From NCBI GenBank assembly GCA_028023455.1, contig JAQFVV010006649.1, positions 1 through 64,000 of the forward strand: a stretch of 64,000 bases of DNA. The letters are read 5' to 3'. The position numbers and the translations under genes were made by a program. How positions within the stretch are numbered: position 1 is the stretch's first letter; each line of letters begins with the position of its first letter. This document shows positions 9,026 to 22,024 of this stretch, piece by piece. The notes under the pieces were generated by a model. That model worked only from the letters and a program-made list of their open reading frames with translations, made no database searches and was not told where the DNA came from. The DNA is from Epiperipatus broadwayi (Eukaryota; Onychophora; Udeonychophora; Euonychophora; Peripatidae).

Positions 9026-11729
9026 TAAACATTCTTAACTATATTAGTAACAAGGATTAAATATCTATAAACTAATGAATTAAAAAAATACTTCAAATGA
9101 AAGAAGGGCTGAATGCTAATCCTTTGGATATAAAGCTATAATGTCTTTTTAAGAGAATAAATTACGATTCACCTCAAATACTTAAAGAAATGGATAATGA
9201 ATTATAGCGCTAATGAATTATAGATTATAAACAAAAATATTGAATATTATAAAACTCAAATTCGTCAGCAAGACCTAAAATGGATTAATGTGTTAAATAT
9301 AACCCACATTGATTAACTAATATGCTTAATGAAATTTTATTTATCTTGTTATTATGTTCCAGTAAGGATTAAATTACAAAAGGAAATTAATTGTGCTTCA
9401 TGTCATCTTCATCTTTGATCCTTTTATTATAATATTTCCATGAATTCCCAAAAACATTGGAATATTATACAAATATAAATATTTCATTGGGATAAATTTT
9501 AATCATTATAACCATTGTAATACAAACCAATGGATTACACAGTGAACTTCATTATAATTGCTTATTTAGTTAATTATTAGTAGTAGTAGTATAAAAAGAA
9601 ATATTAAAGTTCTCCCACAGGCAATAATTTTATTAATTTTATTATGATATTAGATATGATTAAATAAATGTTTTACATTAGAACTAGGTTGTATCAGTAT
9701 AGCTAATTTTTAAAACTTACATAGAATTTTTATATTGAATTTATTATATGTTTTATGGATTCTTAAGTTTCAATCTCAAAGTTATAAGGAGTTAATCATC
9801 CTTAGTCAGATAATTGGATCTATAAGGAATATTTTATGCAGAGCACTTATATGTTTGTATTAATTTTTAAAAAAGCTAAAATATGCAATAAAGCATCCTA
9901 ATGATACAAGTTATATATTTTGTCAATAGAGTTTTACTACTAACAATTAAACCTTCAAATAAATCCAATAAAGAATCTTGAGGTGTAAAAAGTAAGCCAT
10001 ATATTTTAAATAACATTTAGAAATGCTAAGCAAATAATTTCACTCATTTCTTTTTAAAAAGTGAAAACTTCAGTATTATTAAGTAAGATTGACTAATTAT
10101 TGATTCATTATTGGAATAAACTAATTAAGGACAGCATAAAATACTTATTATTATGATCCTCCAGTATTTAAATTGAGAATTTGTTTAAATAATAAGCAAT
10201 CTACTCTGATTGTTAGTATCTTTGCAGCACTGTATAATTATAAACTTTCATATCCCAAGCTTAGATTTGTTTTAAGAGAACAAATATTAACATTTATTAG
10301 ATCTTTTATATAATTTTTTTATATAATTAATTGTATTTGTTATTATTCATTTATAACTTATTTTAGTATTTTGTAATAAAGCAATTGTTAATTTTAATTA
10401 CTAAAGAAATATAATCACTGCATATTTATAAAATATAGGTCATATTTATTATATTAAATTACATATAAATCTATTTGGATTGGATACATCATTATTGTTA
10501 TTGTTGCTATCTGAAATACAAAAGTATAAGGTAAGATGATATAATGTTAACTAATGATTTGTCTTAGGATTATGAATCAATTATAATCATTTACATAAAA
10601 TAAAATAAATGTATGGATGTAAAACTTATTCATTAACTTAAGATACAATAAATGTAAAAGAGACACTAATAATAATGATATATCCAATTCAAATACTTAG
10701 GATACCATAAATGTAGAACAGAATTTTATGTACATTTAAAATTTCTAGCCTTAGTTTAAGCACAAAATAATTCATACTTAATTAGTTCTTTTAGTAAAAA
10801 ACATTATCTTAAAAAATATTTACTGAAAATTTATTAAGAATAATAAATAACAGAAATATCCTGAGAAATTTAGTTATTTCAAATTTTATATATTATAAAG
10901 TTATATGTGGAAGTAGAATATATATGCATTGCAAGTTATTTTAATACAAGCACTTCCACAGAAAACATGTCTTAACTGCTTGTCTTTTGCTCTTGAATAT
11001 AAACGGAAATCTTGAGAAGCAATTGTGACTTCTTTTGTTAGTTATAATATACTGTATATTGGAATTTTATTTTAATATTTATATGTAAACAAAAATATAA
11101 AATTTTCTAGTAACAAAAAAAAAAAAAACCTTATCTAAAAAAAAGATTATAAATTATAGATTTCTACATTTTCTATTATAACATTATCTACTATAAACTT
11201 GAGTAATCAGTGTTTTGTAATTGATAATGTAATTTAATCTCATTTTGAGACTAATTTCTGGCTTTTATCTTTATTAGTAAGAAATAATTTAAAACTTGAA
11301 TCCATGCACTTATGCTTCTAGCAGCTACTTTTAACTCTTTTTATTATAATTTGAAATCTGTAATATAATTTCACAATGATCAACTATCAATCAAACAAAT
11401 GTGAAAATAAATATATTTTTTATTATAGTGTTTCTTATTAATGTGTAGACTATTTTAATTTTCCATTTGAGTCTCATGTATTAAAACTTCAGTTATCCGT
11501 TGAAAAATTCTACTGCAAATGATCAAATGTAAGAATATAATTTCGAACAATTAAAATTTTGATTATCAGAAATGTGTTTTTTTTTCTAACATATATTTGA
11601 AAAATTAAAAAATAATTAGAATTATTACAATTGAACAAACATTTTGAATAATCAAACAATCATATGGTTTACTGTTCAGGAATTCATAATAAATTTGAAC
11701 ATTAAAAGTTAAACCATTAAAATAACTTA
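9026..11729. other. AT-rich DNA without a recognisable gene
   Basis: Very AT-rich, with short A and T runs and no supported coding sequence, RNA gene or bounded element. Confidence 0.6.
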
Positions 11730-12410
11730 TGATCACTTTTTCCTTATGCTCACACACGCAATTAAAACAGTAGCAAATATTTTTCCCAAGATAGTGGGAC
11801 TTAGTGCGTTCTAATAAATAATAGATATTGAAAGATTATACATTATAACCCCAATTTAGCAGTTTTACTATCCAACATCCCTACAGACTAGTTTCTAGCC
11901 TATGCCTTTCATATAAAAAACCTTAGATCTGGAAGCAGTGAACCTGGATCTTTGGATACAGTGTACTCTTCGAGCACCAACATTTTCCCTTTTTGGTTAA
12001 CTATAAAATTATTGGCCCAAAACAAAAACTAAATAATATTTTCAATCTAAGCTAATCTAGTTCAATATCTATATATTTTTGATGTCTGATTTTTTTAATA
12101 ATCATATGCACTTTTATCCTTGGGGCTAGCAACTCATGATCATCTTTCTTTATGTTTACACAAGCTATTAAAACAGTAGCAACTTTTATCTTACAACAGT
12201 GCCACTTAGTAAAAGTTCTAGGATTGAATACAAAGATCCAGTTGCACTGCTCCAAGATCCAAGATTTATTACTGATGAAAGCCATAAGCTAGAAATAAGT
12301 CTGAGGATATTGGATGGGATGGCACTGGCTAGGGATTATAATGTATAACCATCTAACATTTTCTACTGATTACTAGAACTTACACTAGATGACACAATAA
12401 TGGGGGGGGG
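11730..12410. repeat. Inverted and direct repeat cluster (repeat family X)
   Basis: A block around AAGATCCAGTTGCACTGC and GAAAGCCATAAGCTAG at 12230-12350 (plus) recurs inverted at about 11820-11965. Another block, with CAATTAAAACAGTAGCAA at 11760, recurs directly near 12166. Related sequence occurs as the arms of the foldback at 26351-26761 and as a fragment near 32895-32950. I see no coding capacity. Confidence 0.55.
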
Positions 12411-13132
12411 GAATTACTAATGTTGTAACAGCTTATGTACGCATAAAGAAAATGTGACCATGTGATGTTTTAAGTTTTAATATCATTCTTAGCTTAAAGA
12501 TAAATTATGGATATTAAAAAACCAGACACCAAAATATATTGAAACAGAGACGTTGTTTCATGTATCCTGAAGTTACTCCTCCCCCACCGTTTATGCGTAA
12601 ATTTAAGTTCTCTGGAAAAAAACAGAAGAGAAAAATCAATATTTAAAATGTGCAATTATAAATTAAATGACACAATCATTAATGAATTTTTATTATTAAA
12701 AAAAAATCTGCAGTTTCAAATGATACCAATATAATATTTTATTTTGTTACAGCTGAATGTTTACAATTTACAGTATAGAATGGGATAATTAGTTCATTAA
12801 ATAAACATAGTGTCACCTTCTTGCCTTAGACAACAGAAGTCAATATGTTTTTGAAAAACAGGCTGATTAGCGTGGGTTAGATAAGAAGAGATATTGAAAA
12901 GAAAATTGTGGGAAGCAGGATAGTACAATAAAGGAATCAGTGACCACCAAAAAAAATGTATACTGTTCAGCTCTAAGACCAATCCCTCCTTAATATAAAT
13001 AATTACCAGCAGTGAATCATCAACTTATAAATTTAAAGGTAAGAAAACTTGTGGATAACATTTGAGTTAAATGTGTCGATATACATGACTTGAATCTGCA
13101 TCTATATAATATATTTCTATATACATGAATGA

Positions 13133-13887
13133 ATATTTATAAAAATGCAACAGCAACAATTAGATTACATAATGATACTGGAAAAATCAACATTGAGAAA
13201 GGTGTAAGACAAGGTGACTCCATATCTCCAAAACTCTTTACAGCAGTGCTGCAAGGAGTATTTTGTGGATTAAAATGGGAAACTAAAGGAGTGAAAATAA
13301 ATGGAGAGTATTTAAGTCATTTAGATTTCGCAGATGATGTAGTTGTTTTTGCAAATAATGCTTCAGAGCTGCAGGAAATGTTGCAGGAGTTAGCAGATGA
13401 AAGTAGAAAAGTAGGACTAAAGATAAATGTTAAAAAGACTAAAGTAATGTTTAATCGATTTGCTCAAAATATGAAAATAAAGATTGATTATGAAGAATTA
13501 GAAGAAGTTAACAGCTACAAATACCTTGGTCAGATTATTAATACAGATGGAAACATAATGGAGGAAATTAATCATAGAATTAAACTTGGTTGGAGTGCTT
13601 TTGGTAGAAATAACTTGATACTAAAAGAAAATATGCCTATGTGTTTGAAAAGGATGTTTTTTAACAAATGTGTTTTACCAGTTCTTACTTATGGATCTGA
13701 GACTTGGACACTTAATAGAAAAGCAATACAGAGACTTCAGACCACTCAAAGGAGTATGGAGAGATCTATGTTGGGAGTAACAAGAAGAGATCGAAAACGC
13801 AATGTATGGGTAAGACAACAAACAGGTGTTACTGACCTTATTGAAAAAATTAAGATTGAAATGGAGTTGGGCTGGACATATTGCTAG
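13133..13887 (+). pseudogene. RTE-type LINE reverse transcriptase, C-terminal half (first part)
   Basis: The frame contains motif B (RQGDSISPKLFTAVL), the intact catalytic FADD motif at 13343-13354, and the thumb region with KINVKKTKVMFNRF. It continues through YKYLGQIINTDGN and SETWTLNRKAIQRLQTTQRSM to the C-terminal RQQTGVTDLIEKIK. A short deletion then shifts the frame and it stops at 13887. The first half of RT and the endonuclease are absent because of 5' truncation. The encoded protein cannot be active. Confidence 0.85.
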
Positions 13888-14184
13888 AAGAGATGATAAT
13901 AGATGGACAATTGAAATTTTAAACTGGATTCCAAGAGAATGGATCTGAGACTTGGACACTTAATAGAAAAGCAATACAGAGACTTCAGACCACTCAAAGG
14001 AGTATGGAGAGATGTATGTTGGGAGTAACAAGAGATCGAAAACGCAATGTACGGATAAGACAACAAACAGGTGTTACTGACCTTATTGAAAAAATTAAAA
14101 GATTGAAATGGAGTTGGGCTGGACATATTGCTAGAAGAGATGATAATAGATGGACAATTGAAATTTTAAACTGGATTCCAAGAG
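13691..14184 (+). repeat. 247-bp tandem duplication within the LINE
   Basis: Two head-to-tail copies, 13691-13937 and 13938-14184, with a few indels between them. The left breakpoint is at ATGGATCTGAG. Confidence 0.9.
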
Positions 14185-14336
14185 ATTGTAAAAGACCCAG
14201 AAAGAGACCACATGTGAGATGGATGGATGAAATAAGAAAATGTGCAGGGGTGTTGTGGAGAAGAGAAGCTAAAGATCGGAGAAGATGGATTAAACTTGGA
14301 GAGATCTTCATCCTGCAGTGGATTGATAATGGTTGA
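13938..14336 (+). pseudogene. RTE-type LINE C-terminus, second copy after a 247-bp tandem duplication
   Basis: Sequence from ATGGATCTGAG (13691) to 13937 is repeated from 13938 to about 14184, an offset of 247 bp. The second copy then runs on through the true C-terminus (WSWAGHIARRDDNRW, RPRKRPHVRWMDEIRKC, DRRRWIKLGE) to a TGA ending at 14336. The two copies differ by small indels, one of which breaks the frame in the first copy. Confidence 0.8.
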
Positions 14337-14762
14337 TGATGATACATGAATGACTTAAATCGACTAACTAATCTATGGAATCTGGACTACTAATCCAAAT
14401 ACTCTTAGTTAAATTACTTATTATTATTATTATTACACAAAACTAACATATGTTTTCAGTTTTATTTCACATCATTCATCAATTGGTGCACTTGTTCATG
14501 GGAATCTTGCATTTCCTGAGCTATGTCTGGCATAACTTGATCTGGGTAAGTCAGGTCGTAGGAAGCTGGAACCCTAGTGATGCCATTTGGAAAATGGAAC
14601 AGAAAATTATCTAGATGTTTTCAGTCTCTTTAATGCTACATCCTCTGATGAGCAGGAAATATTGTTGTAGGGGGGTTAATGTCAGCATTAAGTAACATCA
14701 ATCATTCTCATCAGGAAATAAATTAATTACCAGAGGCAATGGAAAACACCAGTCCAGTTACA

Positions 14763-14790
14763 TTTCTGCCCTCATCGTGAGGCCTGATCT
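14763..14790 (+). promoter_or_regulatory. Possible degenerate primer-binding region of array A
   Basis: The 5' LTR ends GTTACA and is followed by TTTCTGCCCTCATCGTGAGG. In the second unit (23868 onward) the corresponding bases are diverged. No clean tRNA-complementary TGG start is present, so this is a positional suggestion only. Confidence 0.25.
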
Positions 14791-15120
14791 AGCTAGCCTG
14801 CCCATAGGCATAAACAGCTAGAAGAAAAAAAAATGAACAAAGGCAAATACTAATTATGATTCTGTAGATGTGAAGAGTGTACATTGTGTGGGGATATGAA
14901 ATGGAATGATAAAAGGGAAAATTGAGAGAGCTAAATAAAATGAATGGTATACAAGGAATAAAATAGGCATAATAGAGAAGTTGGAGCTAAATCATGGTGT
15001 GGAGGGAGAGGAAAGCTTACTAAAGTGATCATCAAAGAAATCAATAATAAAATCAATATCAACAGAAAGAAGTAAACTATAAGTGAATAAATATAGATGA
15101 TAACCAGAGCAAAGACAAAA

Positions 15121-16440
15121 ATGAGGAACATGGAAAATGAGAAGAACCTTCCTAGCAAAGTAAAAAAGCAAGAAGAAGTAACCCTAAAGATGATCCAACT
15201 AAGCTTGGAACCTAAAAAGTAGAAGAGACTTTCATGTTATCCCACTTATTAGAAAATGTTTAAAGAAGATAATAAAAAGAGAGACCAACAAAGAGAAAAG
15301 GATAGTAAAAAGAGACCAATAAAAAAAGATGATAGAAAACAAGTAATAGAAGCAAATCAAAGTCAAACTGAGAAGATGGAAAAACAAATAATAAAAGCAA
15401 ATCAGTCAAAATGACATGGAAAAACAAATAATAGAAGCAAATCAAAATCAAAATGAGAAGATGGAAAAACAGATAGAAGAAGCAAAAAAAAATAGAGAAA
15501 CAAAATAATAAAAGCATCTGAAAGTCAAAATGAAAAATCAACAAAAAATGAATCAAGATTCTGACCAAATAGTGAGAATTAAATAAGAAGTTCTGAATGA
15601 AGTGAGACAAAACAAAGAACAGGGTATCAGGATATGAAAAATAAAAGAGATACAAGAAGTAATAGATAATAAAATTAGCCACCTGCAGGAGACAAGTCAG
15701 TGAAACCTGAAATTAGCAGAAGAGCATATACTGGACCTGGCTAATCAAATTAAATTCCTGAAGGTCAGAGATGATGACAGAATCCAAAAAAATAGTGAAG
15801 CAATTGGAGGATGACCATAGACAATGTGGTCAAACCAAAAGCAAAACTGCCATGTATACATTAAAAAAGAGGAAAATACAAATGTAGAGGAAGTATAGAA
15901 AGTCAATATGCAAACCAAATGCCTTGAATTGTAAACCAGTTTCTTAAAATAAGACTTTTTCAAGAAATGCTGGTGAGGCACCTACTGAATTCATCAATAC
16001 TCTGGAAAGATATTTCAGCATTAATGCCATAAATGCAGAGGCAAAGATAGTGATAGCTGTAGCTTTTTTCAAGGTATCTTCCAGGCATGGTGGGATTCGC
16101 TACTACCCATCCTCATAATTTTATCGAGTTCAAGCAGGCAATCATGAAGGGCTACTGGAGTGAGGATTACCACGAAGGAGTAAAACATAAAGTATTCCAA
16201 GAGAAGTGTCCTCTTGATGAGCCCTACATTCCATTTTCTAGAAAGCAAATAACAAAATTGAGAGCACTCTCCACAGATCCTCTCTCAAAATTTACAAATA
16301 ATAAAAATACTAAGACATAAATTTCCAAGCTATATTGAAAGGATGTTGATAGGCACTGACAGGCATACAATTGAGTATGTGGCTGAAATGTTAAATGTAT
16401 CTGGTAGCAGCAAACCTGCATATGCTGAAAAGGGGGTTTA
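15121..16440 (+). pseudogene. Degenerate gag of array A, first unit
   Basis: A short frame at 15121 (MRNMENEKNLPSKVKKQEE, ending QLSLEPKK then stop) matches the start of the second unit's gag. A repetitive coiled-coil region and a capsid-like segment follow. The best-preserved part, 16087-16320, reads HPHNFIEFKQAIMKGYWSED. The WWD block upstream is preserved but in a different frame. Many frameshifts and stops make this a pseudogene. No protease, RT or integrase follows. Part of the text continues in broken frames to about 16800 (16479-16808). Confidence 0.7.
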
Positions 16441-16808
16441 AACCAACTAGATCGACATACATAATAATCCACATATAAATGCTATCCAATATGGGAAGCA
16501 GAAAGTCAAGACACCCCCATAGTATCATAACAGAAGAAATGAAGTACCACCATGGAAAGGACAATGAGAAATTCAAGAGACAATATTCATACTCCGTACG
16601 AGATATCTGGATAGTTAAAAAGTCTAGTAGCAACACAGAGCTCCAGAGAAATGAAGGTAGAGAGACCAGCCACCATAATGATGTCTGGTGTGATAAATGC
16701 CCAAAGATAGGACAATCCAAAAGTATATCACACATCACAGGGAGTTATTATGGGAGAACTGATCATGATCTGCAGTCTCCTAAAGCAGGATGCATATCAC
16801 ATCTCTAA

Positions 16809-17965
16809 CCAAGGAATCAAAAATAAGCAGGATGATGAAACTGAAACTGAGGAAAAATGAAGATACTTTCAAGAAATAAGGGGGCAAGTACTAGAAAGCA
16901 TTATGACTTTGCCTTCAGTGCTGATAGTGGATGGTGATATTCTTATAGGCATAGGGATGGAGTGTGCTCATGATGCTTCAATATTTTTGTCTCTGCACCA
17001 CCCCAACCTATGGTTTAAACCTTTTTATTTAATCAGAATAATGAATTGTCTACCATGTTCAGAATTGTCATGGCTGTAAAGCCTATAAGACTCATGAAAG
17101 AAATGAACAAGGTATTTCACATAGCCAATCATTTCTTTGGTCAGTTTTCTTTCAATGTGCCCTTTGGATTGTAAGTTACGTTGTGCTTAAGCTGAGTCCT
17201 TATGATACTCAGACTTGTGTTCTGTAATGAGGTTTCTGTCCATCATGGTGCTGAAGGCAGGCATGCTTATGTTACACGAATAGTCACTACATGTCAAAAA
17301 CAATGCCTCAAAATTAAGATAATTCATTTGTGAGTGTATAATGCAAGACTGTTGTGGTCCCTTGTGGAAATAGCTGATGGAAGTTTCTCAGTGGTATTGT
17401 AGTGACACATGCAAGGCTGATGTCCCTTGTGGAAGTAGCTGATGGAAGTTTCTGAGTGGGATTGTAGTGATATGTGAAGTTGTGCTTTCAATAATTGAGC
17501 AGGGCTACTTGGATACATTGTGTTCATGATGCTCCGAAATATATTCCCAGCACTATCCAGATCTAAGGATAGAGGCTGGAGTGTAGTCCTGTATCGAAAT
17601 AGGCCTGGGCCCAGGAATAGATAAGCCCCTAAGATTCATATGGTGATGAGCATGGCTAGCCCAGTGTCAAAAATATTCTCTGCCTACTATTTATACTTGG
17701 ATGGTCTCCCTAGGTACAGGGGTGTGGTAGTGCTTAAATTTGAGATATTTTCTCAAAACGTCATAGTGCATTGTGAACTGGTAGTCCAGGCTTAAGCATA
17801 TACTTAACCTGACTGGAGAAGCTGCAATTCACATATTCCCTTTTTTCCCATCTCACCTTACCTACTTCATCATCATCATCTAACCAAGCGAAGACACTAT
17901 CGTTAGTAGTAAACTTTATAGTTTGTGGAATGAATTGTGTGTTTTAAGGCAATTTCATCCCAAAA
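16809..17965 (+). other. Non-coding 3' internal region of array A, first unit
   Basis: Collinear with 26140-27700 of the second unit, apart from the foldback found only there. It ends in the GGCAATTTCATCCC block before the polypurine tract. No frame in it resembles RT, RNase H or integrase. Two near-copies of a GTGGAAGTAGCTGATGGAAG block lie at 17365-17470. Confidence 0.6.
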
Positions 17966-17980
17966 TTTAGCGGGGAGTAA
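17966..17980 (+). promoter_or_regulatory. Polypurine tract before the middle LTR
   Basis: TTTAGCGGGGAGTAA immediately precedes the middle LTR start. The equivalent tract at 27702-27715 precedes the third LTR. Confidence 0.6.
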
Positions 17981-18122
17981 TAAAACAGATACATTGTTTC
18001 ATATATCCCAAAATTACCCACCCCCTTTCTATTTTAAAATGGTTTGATTAAAAAGCTGATGCAGTTATAAAAATAAAATATATAAATTTAAGTTCTCTGA
18101 AAAAAAAAGAAAAATCAATATT
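17981..18122 (+). repeat. Middle LTR of array A, left part
   Basis: It begins TAAAACAGATACATTGTTTC, the LTR start with a TG-to-TA change, and matches the third LTR up to AATCAATATT. It then switches abruptly to unrelated sequence. The rest of this LTR resumes at about 21381. Confidence 0.65.
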
Positions 18123-21100
18123 GAAATGGTAAATCTGAGTCAGATTTGCCATTTCACGCTCTGACCTCCTAATTATTTATTTTACTAATATTTGCTTTTT
18201 TTTTATTTTCTAAAAAAAACCTTTTTTAACATTTTTTTTAACTATCCTGAATAAATCCTAAAATTTATTTTGGATCATATAGATAATTGTACTAACACAC
18301 GGTTATTCCATTTATATTATTAAAAGAAAAAAAATTCAAGTAAGTAACTGAATTTTTTTTATATATTTTATATATGTGTGTGTGTTTAAAATGTTTTATT
18401 TTTCAGTATAAGAATCCAAGATGGCCTTTTCTGAAAGATTTGTACCTCGATAAGAAGTTTAAAATAAAAGTTTAAATTAAAAACACTTAAAAATTACCAC
18501 AAATCCATTTTACTGTGGAATCTCTATTAACTAATTAGTAGAGATTCTACATCGTTATCTAAATTAAAAAATGAACATAAAATTATACTAAAATCTATTG
18601 ATCCTTATCGAGATACAAACTTTCTAAAATTAGAATAAAAGAATTACCACAAATCCATTTTACTGTGGAATCTCTATTAACTAATTAGTAGAGATTCTAC
18701 ATTGTTATCTAAATTAAAAAATGAACATAAAATTATACTAAAATCTATTGATCCTTATCGAGATACAAACTTTCTAAAATTAGAATAAAAGAATGATTTC
18801 TATTGTTTCTAAAAATGCAAATCACCTGAGGCAGCAGGGAAATGGTATACGATTAAGAAGTTATACATAGTGGGGCTTTTTAGGACAAGAGAGACAAACG
18901 GAGAGAGAAAGAGTTTTAGAAGTCTCCACGCCATGACGATCGAGTAGTAAAAAAGGTAGATCACTGCCCTTTCCTTCCTGAGACCTGAAATCTTCCATTA
19001 TGCTGCTGTCAACCTGCCTTCAAAGAAGCCATCTGCCACCAACATTCGCCTGTAGAACTCATCCCAGGGAACTCCAAAGTAAAATGTCGAAGAACTTAAA
19101 ATTTATACTTTCATCAAGAAGTTAGAAGAAACTATTATCGTAAGAATATTAATTTAATTTCGTAAATCTTTAGAAAAAATGTCAAAAGTTATTGTTGATT
19201 GAAAATCTTTTAAACTGATTCTTTAACCTTTTCTTTTAAATTATAATAATCTTTCATTAGCTCAAGCTTACCATAATTTTCAATTTTAATATATTTAATT
19301 ATTTAAATATGAATTTATTTATTTGTTTTATAGTAATTTTAGTGTGAGATTTCATGCGTTGATTTTTTTTTATGATTTCGACAAACTTCACTCACGGGGG
19401 CTCAGAGTAATTTGCTAAGAGAGCAAATTATGTTTTACTAGAGGGAGTTTTAGAAAGAACGATTTAATTTTAAAATAAAATAATTTTGATCTATTTTTAT
19501 TTCGCAAGTGAAGTTATGTCGAATATATATATATGTCAAAATAAACATTCCGTATTTCTTTGAACAGTTTTTATGATAGATTTCCCAGAATGGGATTCTA
19601 TTATTTTATATTTCTGCAATTTAAAACAAAAAGTAATATGCTATAAATTTTGACCTAGTAACAGCGCCGCTGGATAGCGTCAGTTAATTATCATGCCTTT
19701 TTTTTTAAGTTAGGAAAGAGGGAAGGGGGGGATTTATTTGAGAAATAAATTTCCTTATTTCTATATGTATGTTTTTTTTAGATTAAATATTTACATAAAA
19801 TAGTTGTTTATGCAGGTTGGTCTCTATGCAGTATTAGATCATTTTAAGGCTATTTAATGATAATTCGTTTGTAGTTAATGATTATAATATCTCGGGTTAA
19901 TAAAGAATGCTTGGAGTATCATGGATAGACCTAAAACGGTCATTGATTTGGTGGTGCGGAGTTAGCTTCCGATTTCGCATGTGTCTGTTGAATCAGATAG
20001 CATGGCTGAGATAGAGTGGGTTAGCCTGCATGGTCCCTAGAGACAGGCACGTTGACTCTCCGTAAATCCTATCTCCTATCGGTTTATGGACACAAAATGT
20101 GGATGTATCGATTTTCCTTTTTATTCTTCGTTGGAATAGGCATATGTGTCCATAATCCGGCTTGTATGTTCCTACCTACGTTTTCTTCTCTCCTTTGCAT
20201 TCGGATATTTATAACCCAACATTGTTTTATTTTTCTTTTGCCTATCTAATAAGTAAGCCATAGGGAATTGATTCTACGAGAGGATCTTCGATCTGAGTAA
20301 TCAACTCTTTTATTTGTTTTCGTAATTAGTTAAAATCGTTTGGTTTTGGCTAATTCACATTATAATTCTTATAGGTTTGATTTTAGTTGTAAGTCCAACT
20401 AAAGTGGCTTGTTTTCTTGATAATTAACTGATCTTTTTTTGTTGTTGTTATAACAGCTTACAGTTTTAATCACTGTAAAGGTAGTTATAAGCTATTCCAG
20501 CAAGGTCCACTAATGTCATCAAATATTAATTATTTGAAATCTAAATTATTATTTTTATAAAGAGAAATAAAATCAATTTTTTCTTTATATGTTAGTGGAG
20601 TAAGACATTAAATTAGTCTTATTATAATCATCTATTTAATTAATGACTTTTTCAATAGAATTTTTTTTTTTAAATCTTGTACAATGAATTCATGAAAATA
20701 GACATTCTTATATATGTGCGTTAGGCAGATGTTTACACCTGCCGCTATATTACAAGCTTGTACTAAATGTGCATGGGGAATTTTAAAATCCATGATCATT
20801 TAATTATAAAATTATTTTGTCTTATTCTAAAGGAAAATAACTATAACCAAAAGTAAAAATATATAAACTAAACAATGTAAAAGATAACCGCTAATATAAA
20901 TTCTTCATGAACTTGTATGATTTATAAAGTTAATTTAAAGATTGTATTTTGTTTTTGTTTTTTCAAAAGAGCTTGAGTTAGACTAATGTAAAATGCTTAA
21001 TGATTTTTAAATATATATATAACTAAAACCAAACTTCCAGTGTTCCTCAAATCATTTTATTTACTTTTATTTTAAATAATTTTTGATTTTTAAATATATC

Positions 21101-21380
21101 TATTAATCAATCACCCAAGTTTTCATTTAAATATAATAAAAATTGAATCTCATGCTTTAAGACCCAGCTACTGGCACAGTGAATGTAAAGGAATTTGATC
21201 ATATCGTCAAGAAAGGCTATTGATTAGATCTTTGACCTGGAGATAAAGGTAAATAGGGCAGAATTCACGATGTACCTGATTTATATATCTTGTACATGGT
21301 CGGACTCGAGGGACTTTACCTGTATTCAGGGGTTTGTTGGAACGATGTGTTTTTCGACCGGTACAATATGAATTAAAAAT
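18123..21380. mobile_element. Unidentified 3.26-kb insertion in the middle LTR
   Basis: LTR sequence stops at about 18122 and resumes at about 21381. CAATAT-type sequence at both edges is consistent with a short target duplication. The left edge contains a hairpin, TGGTAAATCTGA then TCAGATTTGCCA (18126-18150). The interior holds a 150-bp tandem duplication, a less AT-rich stretch at 18830-19100, and the isolated GC-rich block CAGCGCCGCTGGATAGCG near 19665. I found no protein domain and no matching terminal repeat at the right edge, so the class is unknown. It could also be host sequence brought in by rearrangement. Confidence 0.5.
18493..18792. repeat. 150-bp tandem duplication with internal palindrome
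   Basis: 18493-18642 and 18643-18792 differ at essentially one base. Each unit contains the palindrome AATCTCTA...TAGAGATT and a block, CTTATCGAGATACAAACTTT, that recurs inverted at about 18429-18450. Confidence 0.9.
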
Positions 21381-22024
21381 TAAATGTGAATTAAATGACA
21401 CATTTAATTAATGAATTTTTATGGTTAAAAAAAAATCTGCAGTTTCAAATTTTACCACTATAATATTTTTTTGGGGGTAGAGAATGTTTATGAATTACAG
21501 TATAGAAATGCTGTAATTAGTTCATTAAATAAAGATAGTGTCACTTTCTTGCCTTAGACAAAAGAAGTCAATATGTTTTTGGAAAACAGGCTGATTAGCA
21601 TGGGTTTAAGAGGAGATATTGAAAAGAAAATTGTGGGAAGGAGGAGAGTATAAATAAAGAAATCATGCAATTCACAGGTGGAGTATTAGTGAGTTAATTG
21701 TGTCATTGCTAAACAGCTAATCGCTGTTTAGAAAAACCTGACTAAATAGGCTCGGACCTGCCATAGCCATCTATTGCAGAAGAAATCTGGAGTTACTATA
21801 AAGCTGCAAGATGAAGAAGCAGTGTATCAACATGGAAAACACTAGAATGTACAGCTAGAAGAATAGCTGGCCCTTCCTTCTGACACCATGAAGAAGTTGA
21901 AAAATAATATCTAAGTGACCACCAAAGAAAATGTATACTATTTAGCTCCAAGACCAATCTCCCTAAAGTAAAGATTAACCAGTGGTAAACCACCAACATA
22001 TAAATCTAAAGGTAAGAAAACTCA

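Larger units (their letters stand above)
13133..14341 (+). mobile_element. 5'-truncated RTE-type LINE copy
   Basis: The copy starts within the RT palm and runs to a 3' end with a GATGATGAT tail, typical of RTE elements. A 12-bp target duplication, ATACATGAATGA, flanks it at 13121-13132 and 14342-14353. The duplicated bases belong to the LTR minisatellite, so the LINE landed in the A array. The 5' truncation is the usual outcome of target-primed reverse transcription. Confidence 0.85.
12540..14762 (+). repeat. 5' LTR of array A (contains a LINE insertion)
   Basis: It begins TGAAACAG and ends CCAGTTACA. After removal of the LINE at 13121-14353 it is only about 1 kb, because most of the minisatellite and about 300 bp after it are missing compared with the other two LTRs. 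Confidence 0.75.

Noticed and set aside
13675-14347. Minus-strand frames over the LINE C-terminus
   Set aside because: They are antisense to the well-supported plus-strand RT coding sequence.
15260-15682. 140-codon minus-strand frame rich in Phe and Leu (and similar frames at 24326-25065)
   Set aside because: These are antisense to the gag coiled-coil region of array A, whose AAR-rich codons read as Phe/Leu on the other strand.
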